NCBI RefSeq assembly: GCF_040869045.1
Contig: NC_090322.1
Location: forward strand, 270,098,662-270,162,661
From: Eurosta solidaginis
Taxonomy: Eukaryota > Arthropoda > Insecta > Diptera > Tephritidae
Length of the DNA: 64,000 bases
Direction: 5' to 3'
Positions 1-9,464 of this stretch are shown here, piece by piece; the first letter of the stretch is position 1, and every line of letters begins with the position of its first letter. Under the pieces are notes generated by a model, which saw only the letters and a program-made list of their open reading frames with translations, did not search any database and was not told the DNA's origin. Position numbers and translations under genes: made by a program.

Positions 1-385
1 TCATCGCACATTAAATATCTAAAGAAAAAAAAATCGAAAAAAAAAAGGATTTTTTTTCTTTCTCAATTCCATATTTACATAAATTATTATAAATACATAA
101 ACATTAGGGAATAGATACCGACAAGCGGATTTTAATTGGGTGCACACATTTAAAATCCGCCTATAAAAATGTATACAATAAATAAAATAAATAAAATAAG
201 AATAATCATTAAACAAAAAAAAAAAAACTTTTTCTTTTTAAGATAATAATAATGTAAACAATAAATATAGAAGTAATAAACATATCAAGGTCAGCAAATC
301 AAAAACAAAAAGCAATACGACAAAGAGTCTTATACAATTTGTTCACACAACAAATGTATAACACTCTTTTTCTAAGGTGGATTGG
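1..385. other. AT-rich stretch, no gene seen
   Basis: Low-complexity A/T-rich sequence with poly-A and poly-T runs. The open frames are short and look random. No terminal repeats or coding signature were recognised. Confidence 0.6.
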
Positions 386-912
386 TGTAGCATTATACGT
401 CACACCCACTGTATTGTATCATTATACGTCACACTCACTGTAACATATTCGCGACATTACGCATAACAAACTCCAAATATATTTTAGTAATAATCATATT
501 ACAATATTTTCCAACATAAATTATTGAACTAACCCAGACGGCTAGCCAACATCAATGGAATGCCGAATATGAGACCCATATCCATTCACAGCTCATAAAC
601 TATACATACAAACATACAACCCATGGTGGGAAAATATTAAAACACTCAAATTGATCTGCTGACGCTGCTAAATGTACAAAACTACATGTATGGAGTTATG
701 CATACAAAACTACATGTATACAAAGACTGTATACAAACGTACATGTATGCATAACCCATTTCCTATGTACTTATTTTTAGTTATTAGTATTAAGATATTT
801 ATGAATGTATAGGTTAAGTAAATTACTATAAAAGACAAGAATTTATTTAATAAAACGAAGATTTAATGTTGGAACATTGAACACTAAACATCTTTTCCTT
901 CTTAACATTTCA
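386..912 (+). repeat. LTR of the TGTAGCATTA family, abutting a viral insert
   Basis: Starts TGTAGCATTA and ends TAACATTTCA. It has a TATA-like ACTATAAAAG and a nearby AATAAA, as in the other LTR copies here (11421, 22563 and 26508). Its terminal CA at 911-912 is followed directly by the virus-like sequence. In most sister copies the base after the CA is the start of an ATGCG repeat unit. It reads as the 5' LTR of a TRIM-like element that carries viral DNA. Confidence 0.65.
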
Positions 913-913
913 C

Positions 914-2251
914 ACTCCCTCCACTTCTCAAAACCGAAATAACACCCGCTCATGGGGAAGACGCGGTCGAGGAGGTCGCGGCGACGGGGTGCCAAAGACA
1001 AATGTCAAACCCAACTTGCCGGCGGTAGACTCTAGTTTCCCTCAGCCAGGGAAATACCTCTCAAAGACGCCGAGCGTTGAAAAGAACGATCCCTTGTATG
1101 AGGACTCGTATTTTCCAGCGCCTAGCGATGAGTTTAGGGAGGTAGCCGATAGACAGAAAATTTTGAGCACATGCCAGGGTTTTCCTTTCATAGCCTCGGA
1201 GGTGCACAACCGTCTAAATGCGCTTAGCCCGACTTTTGGCAAAGTTGTGCCGAAATGCGCTTTAAATTTCTATTTGGCCAGTATATTATACGCACGTCTA
1301 CTACATATCCATCACCAAAACGGGTTCGCCGTTTCCTACCACGAGCAGGAGTTCTTAAACGCGATACTACAGATAGGCATCACCACGGGTGGTTACACTG
1401 TTCCGAAGAGCTTCGCTATGTATTTAGCTGGCTTCGGCAATACTACAGTTCCGGGCGGTCGTGAGCTCTTATTTGAGTTCGTTAAACCCTCGTTGGTATC
1501 TGGTACTCTGTACGTTTCAGGACGGGAGATTATTATCCCAGGTTATTTCGGGGCCATTAAAGAGAACGTTGGTAGATGTATGCACTATCCATGCCTAGGC
1601 GTCTTTGCTCAGAGAATATTCCAAGACCTTGGTCGTTCTACTGAAGTTACAGCTAATTGGGATTTACCCACTGCACTTCGTTGGAACGAACATGTTATTA
1701 ACATCAATTGTCTTGGTTATACGCCAAGTGTACGTTTGTCAAATGAGCAGACAAACTTTTTAGCAAACGCTGATTATGCGTTGGACAATCATGACTTCGC
1801 CAATAGAGAGATTCCTTTTCATCCGGGTTTGATGAATGCTGTGCACCAAAAGCTGATGTCTATACAACAGTTACAAACCAAGACGCTTCCAATCAGTTCT
1901 ATGGGTTCTCAAGGTCAATTGCCCTATCTTGAGGTGCAGTATTTACCAAACCCCGGATTATCGAACGCAACCTTTATTGGAAACAGTACATTGCGAAGTG
2001 CTAGTTCCACGGGCTTCTTAGGTTGCACGTTTATTTATCGCATGAATCTCACTAAAGCCGATAACTATGTATGGAAGTACGTTTTACCCGTACATTGGAC
2101 AGGCTCGGTGACAAATGAGGTTAAAGATCGCGTAAACTTTTGGTTTCGTGCCAACGATCCCTCGTCGTGTTATCCACGCTTTCAGGTGGTACCGTTTAGC
2201 TCAAGGCTAAGATTAGAGCAAATTGTGCTGCGTGACGGGATAGCTAAGTAG
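914..2251 (+). CDS. Endogenous RNA-virus capsid-like protein, copy 1 (no ATG)
   Basis: An uninterrupted frame of about 445 codons. Its first GTG is at 989, but the same frame is open upstream with no ATG. The upstream part encodes an Arg/Gly-rich stretch (RRGRGGRG) of the kind seen in RNA-binding capsid N-termini. The body resembles capsid proteins of bipartite dsRNA viruses (partitivirus-like, ~420 aa), with Pro/Trp-containing motifs near the C-terminus such as KYVLPVHWTGSV and RFQVVPFSSRLRL. No catalytic motif is visible. This assignment comes from memory of the family, not a search. A 437-nt non-coding tail follows the TAG, as in a viral segment. The lack of an ATG, the genomic LTR on its left and the broken second copy say this is an integrated viral element, not a cellular gene. 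Expression is unknown. Alternative: another insect (+)RNA or dsRNA virus coat protein. Confidence 0.55.
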   Translation, partial: TPSTSQNRNNTRSWGRRGRGGRGDGVPKTNVKPNLPAVDSSFPQPGKYLSKTPSVEKNDPLYEDSYFPAPSDEFREVADRQKILSTCQGFPFIASEVHNRLNALSPTFGKVVPKCALNFYLASILYARLLHIHHQNGFAVSYHEQEFLNAILQIGITTGGYTVPKSFAMYLAGFGNTTVPGGRELLFEFVKPSLVSGTLYVSGREIIIPGYFGAIKENVGRCMHYPCLGVFAQRIFQDLGRSTEVTANWDLPTALRWNEHVININCLGYTPSVRLSNEQTNFLANADYALDNHDFANREIPFHPGLMNAVHQKLMSIQQLQTKTLPISSMGSQGQLPYLEVQYLPNPGLSNATFIGNSTLRSASSTGFLGCTFIYRMNLTKADNYVWKYVLPVHWTGSVTNEVKDRVNFWFRANDPSSCYPRFQVVPFSSRLRLEQIVLRDGIAK

Positions 2252-2688
2252 TTTAGCTAAAATCGTTAAATCAATGCTAGCAGTAACAGTAATGTTATGT
2301 ACATATCTGCTGTTAGTTAGGACGTTTGCAGAGCCTGTTCTGTAGGATTTTACTGCGACATCTAGTGCTTCTTATTCCCCAACATAACCAGCAGGCGAAT
2401 ATAAAAAAAGTTATTCTAATTTTCGTGGTACTTCCTCTGAATCATAGTCCCGGATAAAAATCGGTGTGACTGAGTTGCCCCAATAACGGATCACGTCGTT
2501 ACTTAAATATCGCGGTATCAATCAACATTACGCCACTGTGGCTGCATAAACTGCAGTTCACAGCAAAATTTGATGTTATCGACCAAAGTGGAAACGTTAA
2601 ACCGTAGTGAACTTTAACTGAAGTTAAAATTCGCACTGAAAAATCGGGCCTAAGTACAACAAGTGTGCCCAAGCGGACTGTGTAACTA
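2252..2688 (+). other. 3' untranslated tail of viral copy 1
   Basis: 437 nt after the capsid stop. It is repeated almost unchanged in copy 2 (4044-4480) with no indels and shares nothing with the LTRs. It is best explained as the 3' UTR of the integrated viral RNA. Confidence 0.55.
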
Positions 2689-2704
2689 AAAAGAAAAAGA
2701 GTGC
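2689..2704. other. A-rich spacer between viral copies
   Basis: Sixteen bases, AAAAGAAAAAGAGTGC, lie between the end of copy 1 and the start of copy 2. They could be a degraded poly(A) or filler DNA from the joining event. Confidence 0.45.
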
Positions 2705-2705
2705 C

Positions 2706-4043
2706 ACTCCCTCCACTTCTCAAAACCGAAATAACACCCGCTCATGGGGAAGACGCGGTCGAGGAGGTCGCGGCGGCGGGGTGCCAAAGACAAATGTCAA
2801 ACCCAACTTGCCGGCGGTAGACTCTAGTTTCCCTCAGCCAGGGAAATACCTCTCAAAGACGCCGAGCGTTGAAAAGAACGATCCCTTGTATGAGGACTCG
2901 TATTTTCCAGCGCCTAGCGATGAGTTTAGGGAGGTAGCCGATAGACAGAAAATTTTGAGCACATGCCAGGGTTTTCCTTTGATAGCCTCGGAGGTGCACA
3001 ACCGTCTAAATGCGCTTAGCCCGAGTTTTGGCAAAGTTGTGCCGAAATGCGCTTTAAATTTCTATTTGGCCAGTATATTATACGCACGTCTACTACATAT
3101 CCATCACCAAAACGGGTTCGCCGTTTCCTACCACGAGCAGGAGTTCTTAAACGCGATACTACAGATAGGCATCACCACGGGTGGTTACACTGTTCCGAAG
3201 AGCTTCGCTATGTATTTAGCTGGCTTCGGCAATACTACAGTTCCGGGCGGTCGTGAGCTCTTATTTGAGTTCGTTAAACCCTCGTTGGTATCTGGTACTC
3301 TGTAGGTTTCAGGACGGGAGATTGTTATCCCAGGTTATTTCGGGGCCATTAAAGAGAACGTTGGTAGATATATGCACTATCCATGCCTAGGCGTCTTTGC
3401 TCAGAGAATATTCCAAGACCTTGGTCGTTCTACTGAAGTTACAGCTAATTGGGATTTACCCACTGCACTTCGTTGGAACGAACATGTTATTAACATCAAT
3501 TGTCTTGGTTATACGCCAAGTATACGTTTGTCAAATGAGCAGACAAACTTTTTAGCAAACGCTGATTATGCGTTGGACAATCATGACTTCGCCAATAGAG
3601 ATATTCCTTTTCATCCGGGTTTGATGAATGCTGTGCACCAAAAGATGATGTCTATACAACAGTTACAAACCAAGACGCTTCCAATCAGTTCTATGGGCTC
3701 TCAAGGTCAATTGCCCTATCTTGAGGTGCAGTATTTACCAAACCCCGGATTATCGAACGCAACCTTTATTGGAAACAGTACATTGCGAAGTGCTAGTTCC
3801 ACGGGCTTCTTAGGTTGCACGTTTATTTATCGCATGAATCTCACTAAAGTCGATAACTATGTATGGAAGTACGTTTTACCCGTACATTGGACAGGCTCGG
3901 TGACAAATGAGGTTAAAGATCGCGTAAACTTTTGGTTTCGTGCCAACGATCCCTCGTCGTGTTATCCACGCTTTCAGGTGGTACCGTTTAGCTCAAGGCT
4001 AAGATTAGAGCAAATTGTGCTACGTGACGGGATAGCTAAGTAG
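2706..4043 (+). pseudogene. Endogenous capsid-like protein, copy 2 (nonsense mutation)
   Basis: Second copy, offset exactly 1792 bp from copy 1 with no indels. A TAC codon of copy 1 is TAG at 3303-3305, which cuts the frame after about 175 codons from the first GTG (2781). The remainder stays open from 3306 to the normal stop at 4041-4043. Only a few dozen or fewer substitutions separate the copies, several of them missense (for example at 2983, 3023 and 3851). This fits a fairly recent duplication followed by decay. The copy begins at 2705 without an LTR in front and ends at 4480, just before an ATGCG repeat unit. Confidence 0.6.
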
Positions 4044-4480
4044 TTTAGCTAAAATCGTTAAATCAATGGTAGCAGTAACAGTAATGTTATGTACATATCT
4101 GCTGTTAGTGAGGACGTTTGCAGAGCCTGTTCTGTAGGATTTTACTGCGACATCTAGTGCTTCTTATTCCCCAACATAACCAGCAGGCGAATATAAAAAA
4201 AGTTATTCTAATTTTCGTGGTACTTCCTCTGAATCATAGTCCCGGATAAAAATCGGTGTGACTGAGTTGCCCCAATAACGGATCACGTCGTTACTTAAAT
4301 ATCGCGGTATCAATCAACATTACGCCACTGTGGCCGCATAAACTGCAGTTCACAGCAAAATTTGATCTTATCGACCAAAGTGGAAACGTTAAACCGTAGT
4401 GAACTTTAACTGAAGTTAAAATTCGCACTGAAAAATCGGGCCTAAGTACAACAAGTGTGCCCAAGCGGACTGTGTAACTA
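4044..4480 (+). other. 3' untranslated tail of viral copy 2
   Basis: Near-identical to 2252-2688. It ends TGTGTAACTA at 4480, and the next base begins ATGCGTTTTCGCAT of the tandem-repeat unit. Confidence 0.55.
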
Positions 4481-4655
4481 ATGCGTTTTCGCATAAATCA
4501 GAAGTGGAATAACAATTTAAATTTAAAAAAAATTTGGATTATTAAAAAAGTAAAGGAAATATGCGTTCTCGCAAAATTCAGATAATGAAATGATATTTTA
4601 AATTTGACACGTTTTTTCATTATTAAAAAAATATAAGTAAGTATGCGTTTTCGCA
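4481..4655 (+). repeat. ~80-bp ATGCG repeat units, 2 copies plus a partial
   Basis: Two diverged units begin ATGCGTTTTCGCAT and ATGCGTTCTCGCAA, and a third start is at 4641. Each carries the core AAATCAGAAGTGGAATAAC or a decayed form. At 4656 a TGTAGTGTC sequence resembling an LTR start follows. Confidence 0.6.
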
Positions 4656-4973
4656 TTGTAGTGTCTGAAATTGACACATTTCTACAATCATACATACTGG
4701 CACCTGCCAAAAGTACATTAAACTTGATCAATTTATACCATAAAAAAATTATATTCAAATATTGTGTTTCTCACCGTCAATATATGTATATTTTGGTTAC
4801 GCTAAGCCATAATGTACATATGTATGTGCGCACATATATAACCATTTTTAAGCACATGCATATGTATATACGTATGAAAATGTATCTGCCTTAATATTGT
4901 AGTAAATCAGATTTGTTTTGATCAAATGTGTATAAATAAGAACGAAAATATGAATAAAGAATCAATATTCAGT
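4656..4973 (+). repeat. Probable LTR fragment, interrupted by a Harbinger element
   Basis: Begins TGTAGTGTC straight after repeat units, as the other LTRs do, and may resume at 6096-6148 after the nested element (the sequence there ends right before an ATGCG unit). Internal TATA and poly(A) signals are not clear, so this is tentative. An AT-rich ORF at 4643-4894 is not convincing. Confidence 0.35.
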
Positions 4974-6095
4974 CCTATTCTGCATTTCGACTTGGATTGG
5001 AATTTTTTCGATTTGGCAATTTTGGTATTCTGTGTTCCAATCTCTTTCGATCCAACTTCGAATCGTTCGATTTTGTGTATTCTGCATTTCGATCGTAGTT
5101 CCGTTTTTCTAAGTTGCAAATTAGTTGGCGGAAAAATATTTTCCTTTTATTTTTTTTATTAATTTATAACAGAATTTTAACAAAAATGTAAGTAAAACTT
5201 GTTAAGAAACATAAAAGGCTTCATGATGATTGTTTTTTATATGTTTCCGGGTCAAAAACAACATGTCTATGTCGAAGTCCTTGGACGTATTTGCCCCGCA
5301 AAAGTATCTTAACACATACTTGAAAGCATCCTTATTAAACAGAAAGTTTTTGTGAACCTAAATAAGAAAATAAGTCATTAAACTTTACCACTTTTAAGTT
5401 GAATTTCTTACAATTCGTCACTCATCTCAAATGGATTACAAAAATCTCGCAACATTTGACTTTCCATTCTCGCCTGGCCATTTTCGTATGCGTTACTTTC
5501 CAACTATACAAATAATGCCGCGGATATTGATTCCATTATAATAGACAGCTATAATTTGTGTCTGTTCGTTGGGTCCAGTTATATGCCAAAGCAAGCTGCC
5601 AGAGTAGAGGAACGTGAAGCGAAAACGTAAACAATCCATGCGGAAAGAATAAATAAATCTTCATAAAGTATTTTAGGCCAGTGCAATGAAATTAGCATCC
5701 ATAAAATTCAGAAAATCTCAACTATATTCGTGTAGAAATCCGTTTTAACAAAACTTGGTGGCCACGGCGAGATTTGGCCAAAAGAACGACAAAAACACAC
5801 ATACAATTATGAAAGCACTTCACTCAAAAAAATATAACACTGCCGCAATATATTCTATTGCTTTTTTTTTTATACAAAATGGCGTGGATAATAAAAGATA
5901 AACGTGTTTCAGTGTTTTTTAAAAATTTTCTTTAATTTATTTTGTTCCAATGTTCACACATTCCGTACAAACAGCTGATTTCGAAAAATCATTTGCTCTT
6001 CCTCTTCTCGTTACGATTCCGTCGTAATGCAGAATACCAAACTTCGATTAAAGCGAAGCGTAGAACGGGAACGTAATCGAAATGCAGAATAGGGG
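4974..6095. mobile_element. Deleted PIF/Harbinger element
   Basis: Terminal inverted repeats CCTATTCTGCATTTCGA (left) and its reverse complement (right, ending near 6093), with further subterminal copies near 5079 and 6030. The interior holds a minus-strand HARBI1-like transposase remnant. A target-site duplication is not obvious. Confidence 0.55.
5216..5536 (-). pseudogene. HARBI1-like transposase N-terminal remnant
   Basis: Read on the minus strand. Exon 1 starts at an ATG at 5536 (MESISAALF), with an in-frame stop a few codons later and then LESNAYENGQARMESQ. An apparent 54-bp intron (GTAAG to TTTAG, 5358-5411) follows. Exon 2 includes KNFLFNKDAFKYVLRY, which matches the N-terminal helical region that precedes the DDE domain in PIF/Harbinger transposases. 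The catalytic domain is absent. A second Harbinger at 31.1 kb has the same exon-intron layout, which supports the reading. Confidence 0.5.
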
Positions 6096-6148
6096 TGATT
6101 AATAGTGTTTTAAACAGCACCAAACCAAACCGTATTTTTATACTTTAC

Positions 6149-6456
6149 ATGCGTTCTCGCATAAATCAAAAGTGGAATGAAAAGTTAAACTTAGCCAGTT
6201 TTTTGGAAAACTGTATTTCGGTTATGGCATTTTCGGTTTTTTTTGAACGGTGACGGGTCATGAATGAAAAGCAAAATAAAAATTGAATAGGCAAATAAAA
6301 ATTTCTGTGTCGGCGTCTTTATTTTAATATGGAAACTTTTAAGATAATTCTACAAAACCTAAATAACGAGGACGCGTGCGTTATCGCATAATTCAGAAGT
6401 GGAATAACATTATAAATTTGACCAATTTTATCGATAATTAAAACGATAAGGAAGTA
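6149..6456 (+). repeat. Two isolated ATGCG units
   Basis: One unit at 6149-6215 (core AAATCAAAAGTGGAATGA) and one at 6376-6456 (GTGCGTTATCGCATAATTCAG). About 155 bp of unexplained AT-rich sequence lies between them. Confidence 0.55.
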
Positions 6457-6790
6457 TATATCTGTTTACATTTGTCAATCCTAATTGTTAACGCGTCACA
6501 TTGACTAACACACTTATCGATCAGCGTGACTGATCGACATTGTCGGTTTGTCAATGTGACTGCCAAAATATTTTTATTACACTATAACTATAATTAGGTC
6601 AAAGTAATAATATGCTGATTTGGCATACAGGCATTAGGAATGTAGATACTTTAATTTGTAAGTGTTAGAGTAACTATGTTTATGTAAGTTAAGAAATTTT
6701 GTATAAAAGGAAATGCATTTCTCCAATAAAATCAATAATGTTCAAACACTAAACATCGGCGTTTCATTTTAATTTATTTTGAACTTTACA
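6457..6790 (+). repeat. 5'-truncated LTR (alpha type)
   Basis: Matches the 3' part of the LTRs ending at 23027 and 27475: an inverted-repeat U3 segment, TTTTGTATAAAAGG TATA box, then CAATAAAATC poly(A) signal and a CA end just before an ATGCG unit. The TGTAG start is missing. Confidence 0.6.
6495..6560. promoter_or_regulatory. Nested inverted repeat in LTR U3
   Basis: The outer arms GTCACATTGAC (6495-6505) and GTCAATGTGAC (6550-6560) are perfect reverse complements. The inner arms CGATCA (6518-6523) and TGATCG (6531-6536) nest inside. It lies about 140 bp upstream of the TATA box. Equivalent repeats occur in the other LTRs. Confidence 0.5.
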
Positions 6791-6870
6791 ATGCGTTCTC
6801 GCATAATTCAGAAGTGGAATAACATTATAAATTTTACCAATTTTTTCGATTATTAAAAAGATAAGGAAGT
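6791..6870 (+). repeat. Single ATGCG unit
   Basis: A complete type-A unit (AATTCAGAAGTGGAATAAC, then ATTATTAAAAAGATAAGG). The following 260 bp up to 7131 may be the start of another LTR cut by the Helitron; nothing else is recognised there. Confidence 0.6.
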
Positions 6871-7131
6871 GTATACAGTATACATAAATATGTACTCATA
6901 TATCTAAAATAGTATAGCATTGTCCGTTGTATGGCAGCGCATACCGGTGTGTACTGTATTTTGGTCAGCTGTACTTTGTAAATACATATGTTGGCGTCAT
7001 GGATTATTGCATCAGCCAATTGGGCGTGTGCCGTTTCTATGTGCGTAAGTTCATACTCGCCTTAGTATGTAAATATAATTACAGTTATGAACATGTATAC
7101 CTACACACCAATTCCAACATTTAAGACCATA

Positions 7132-7746
7132 TCTATATATATAAAAATCAAATTCTGTGTGTGTGTATTCGCTATGGAAACGTATTTCCCACTCTTCAAT
7201 CATCACCAAATTTTGGCTATAGGTTCCTTCGATCAACAGGAAGGTTTTAGGCTAAAAATAATTTCGATATATAAAAGGGGCGTGGCACTTCCCATACAAA
7301 TGGAATCGTTGGAACTGCATAACTCTGAAGGTATACATGCTAGAACATTGAAATTCAGTAAGGAGTTATATGAGATCAATCCCTAACACCACCAAGAAAA
7401 TGTGGAATTGGGAAAAAGGGGGCGTGGCACCTCCCATACAAATGGAATATATCATACTGTATATCTCTGGATGTAGTAAAGCTAGGATAATGAAAATTGG
7501 TAAGGAGCTATATGATGTTAAGTCCTAGCACCTCCAGTAAAATGTGGAATTGGGAAAAAAGGGACGTGTCACCTTCCCTACAAATGGGATTTTTCAGAAC
7601 TATGGCAGCTGTACAAACTTAGGTTATTTTGACATCTAAAGTTTGACTGCATTGTTGAGTTTGGCTGTTATTCCTTTTGGACGTTTAGTAATCTGCCGCT
7701 GTTAAAAAATTTTGTTAACTTCAGTCTATCTACATCTATCTATGTA
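7132..7746 (+). mobile_element. Helitron 5'-end fragment or non-autonomous Helitron
   Basis: Starts TCTATATATATAAAAATCAA, the usual 5' terminus of insect Helitrons. The same start recurs at 7747. The interior has three diverged repeats of a GGGCGTGGCAC block (7278, 7430 and 7561; spacing 131-152 bp). An ORF at 7087-7386 lies in this block and does not look like a protein. Confidence 0.5.
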
Positions 7747-8221
7747 TCTATATATATATAAAAATCAAATTCTGTGTGTGTGCTTCCTATGGAAGCGTAT
7801 TTCCCACACTTCAATCATCACCAAATTTTGGTTATAGGTTCCTTCGATGAAGACGAAGGTTTTTCATATTTCAGAATTAATAATTTTAAATAAAAAATTT
7901 TTTTTCAATTCCAGTTTTTTTAAACTTCGATATTTTTTTCTCCGGACTTTTGAAAATATCTTTTTTTCAAAGCCAAATTGCAAACAATTTTTCAAAATTA
8001 CAATAGAACTGAGTTATACCACTTTACAGAAAAACCGTATGATATATGTACAAAATTGCGTTCTGTTTCCAACAGATGGCGTTACACTAACAAGATTTTG
8101 TCGTTTGATTTTTTTTCTCAATTAAAATAAGAATCTGCTATAAATGTGTAGTGTTTTCAGGTAATTCTTATTTGACTTCTATTTATGTTACACCATTCAA
8201 TAAATTTGCAATTAATTCGAC

Positions 8222-8268
8222 ATGAATCAAGGCACTCGCAATTCAGAAAACGGTATGCAAGTTAACAC
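8222..8268 (+). pseudogene. Possible RepHel first codons
   Basis: ATG at 8222 opens a short frame (MNQGTRNSENGM) that would continue in frame at about 9465 if the intervening LTR-like block and SINE were absent. No clean target duplication marks the edges, so this is an inference. Confidence 0.3.
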
Positions 8269-9077
8269 AGCAGTATGTATGCCTGCATTTTAATTTCATT
8301 TGAATGCATTGCGTACATAAATATTCATGCATTTCAATGGAATGCAAAAAGTTAAGTTATCACATCTGTAATCCCAATACTAACTAATGGCGCACCCTTT
8401 ACTCACGTTGCCGTGCATGTGACTTCTTCATTGCCCCAAATAGCACTTTCGCTGACTCAGTACACGCGCAAGCGATCGGTAACACAATACAACCAATAAG
8501 GCGTGAGAAGTGCAGCATAAGCAGCATTGGCCTCTACACTCAACTCATCGATTATGAAATGTCGGCTGGTGGTGGGATCTGCAACGTAGGCATAAGTAAG
8601 TTAGACTTAAAAGTTAGTTGGTAACAAAAGAATATGTTTTAGATCAGTCGTATTAGTGAGTGCAACGAGTGCACAATAAATCTAGCTCAGTATCAACTTA
8701 ACTAAATTTGTGTATTTCCTTTGGTCGGTGAACAGTGAGTTCACCGCAACTTTAATTTTTTAACAGTTCCCCTTTCGAGAACTGTAAGTTATATGTTCAT
8801 ACAGCAGTGGCTGTACACCGGCATTCAAAAATATTGGCATACAAACACACATATAGTTGACTGCCTGAAAAATTCAATCATAATACAATGCTGCTGTGGT
8901 TGACTAAACACATCGTTAGCTCAACAAACTTGAACAGTTCGTCGCTAAAAGAGTACTTAAGAGAGGTAGTTTTCGTAGAACATCGACTAGAATTATAAGA
9001 GTGAACAATTGGTTAATAAATAAAGTGTTTAACCTAAATTAAGTGTTTAACCTAAATAAAGTGTTTTATTTGTGAAG
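8269..9077. repeat. LTR-like insert in the Helitron, unclassified
   Basis: About 0.8 kb of sequence unrelated to Helitrons, starting AGTTAACAC and ending in AATAAAGTG repeats near 9060. It may be a solo LTR of a gypsy-type element. No gene is seen. Confidence 0.3.
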
Positions 9078-9442
9078 TGGCGGCCACCGTGGTGTGATGG
9101 TAGCGTGCTCCGCCTACCACACCATATGCCCTGGGTTCACACCACGGGCAATACAACATCAAAATTTTAGAAATAAGATTTTTCAATTAGAAGAAAAATT
9201 TTCTAAGCGGAGTCGCCCCTCGGCAGTGTTTGGCAAGCGCTCCGGGTGTATTTCTGCCGTGAAAAGCTCTCAGTGAAAACTTATCTGCCTTGCAGATGCC
9301 GTTCGGAGTCGGCATAAAACATGTAGGTCCCGTCCGGCCAATTTGTAGGGAAAATCAAGGGGAGCACGACGCAAATTGGAAGAGAAGCTCGGCCTTAGAT
9401 CTCTTCGGAAGTTATCGCGCCTTACATTTATTTATTTTTTAT
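9078..9442 (+). mobile_element. tRNA-derived SINE
   Basis: Its head resembles a tRNA gene: an A-box-like GTGATGGTAGCGTGCTC and a B-box-like GGGTTCACACC. The body is GC-rich and the tail is TTTATTTATTTTT. A perfect 12-bp target duplication, TTATTTGTGAAG, flanks it (9066-9077 and 9443-9454), so its boundaries are firm. Confidence 0.8.
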
Positions 9443-9464
9443 TTATTTGTGAAGCAGTTTCCAG

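Noticed and set aside
1042..1464. Overlapping open frames on both strands within the capsid copies (also 2834-3256)
   Set aside because: They are shadows of the capsid frame, identical in both copies because the DNA is duplicated, and show no independent protein signature.
8222..9464. Clean target duplication for the LTR-like block in the RepHel N-terminus
   Set aside because: No matching 4-6 bp sequence was found at both edges, so the insertion is proposed only from frame continuity.
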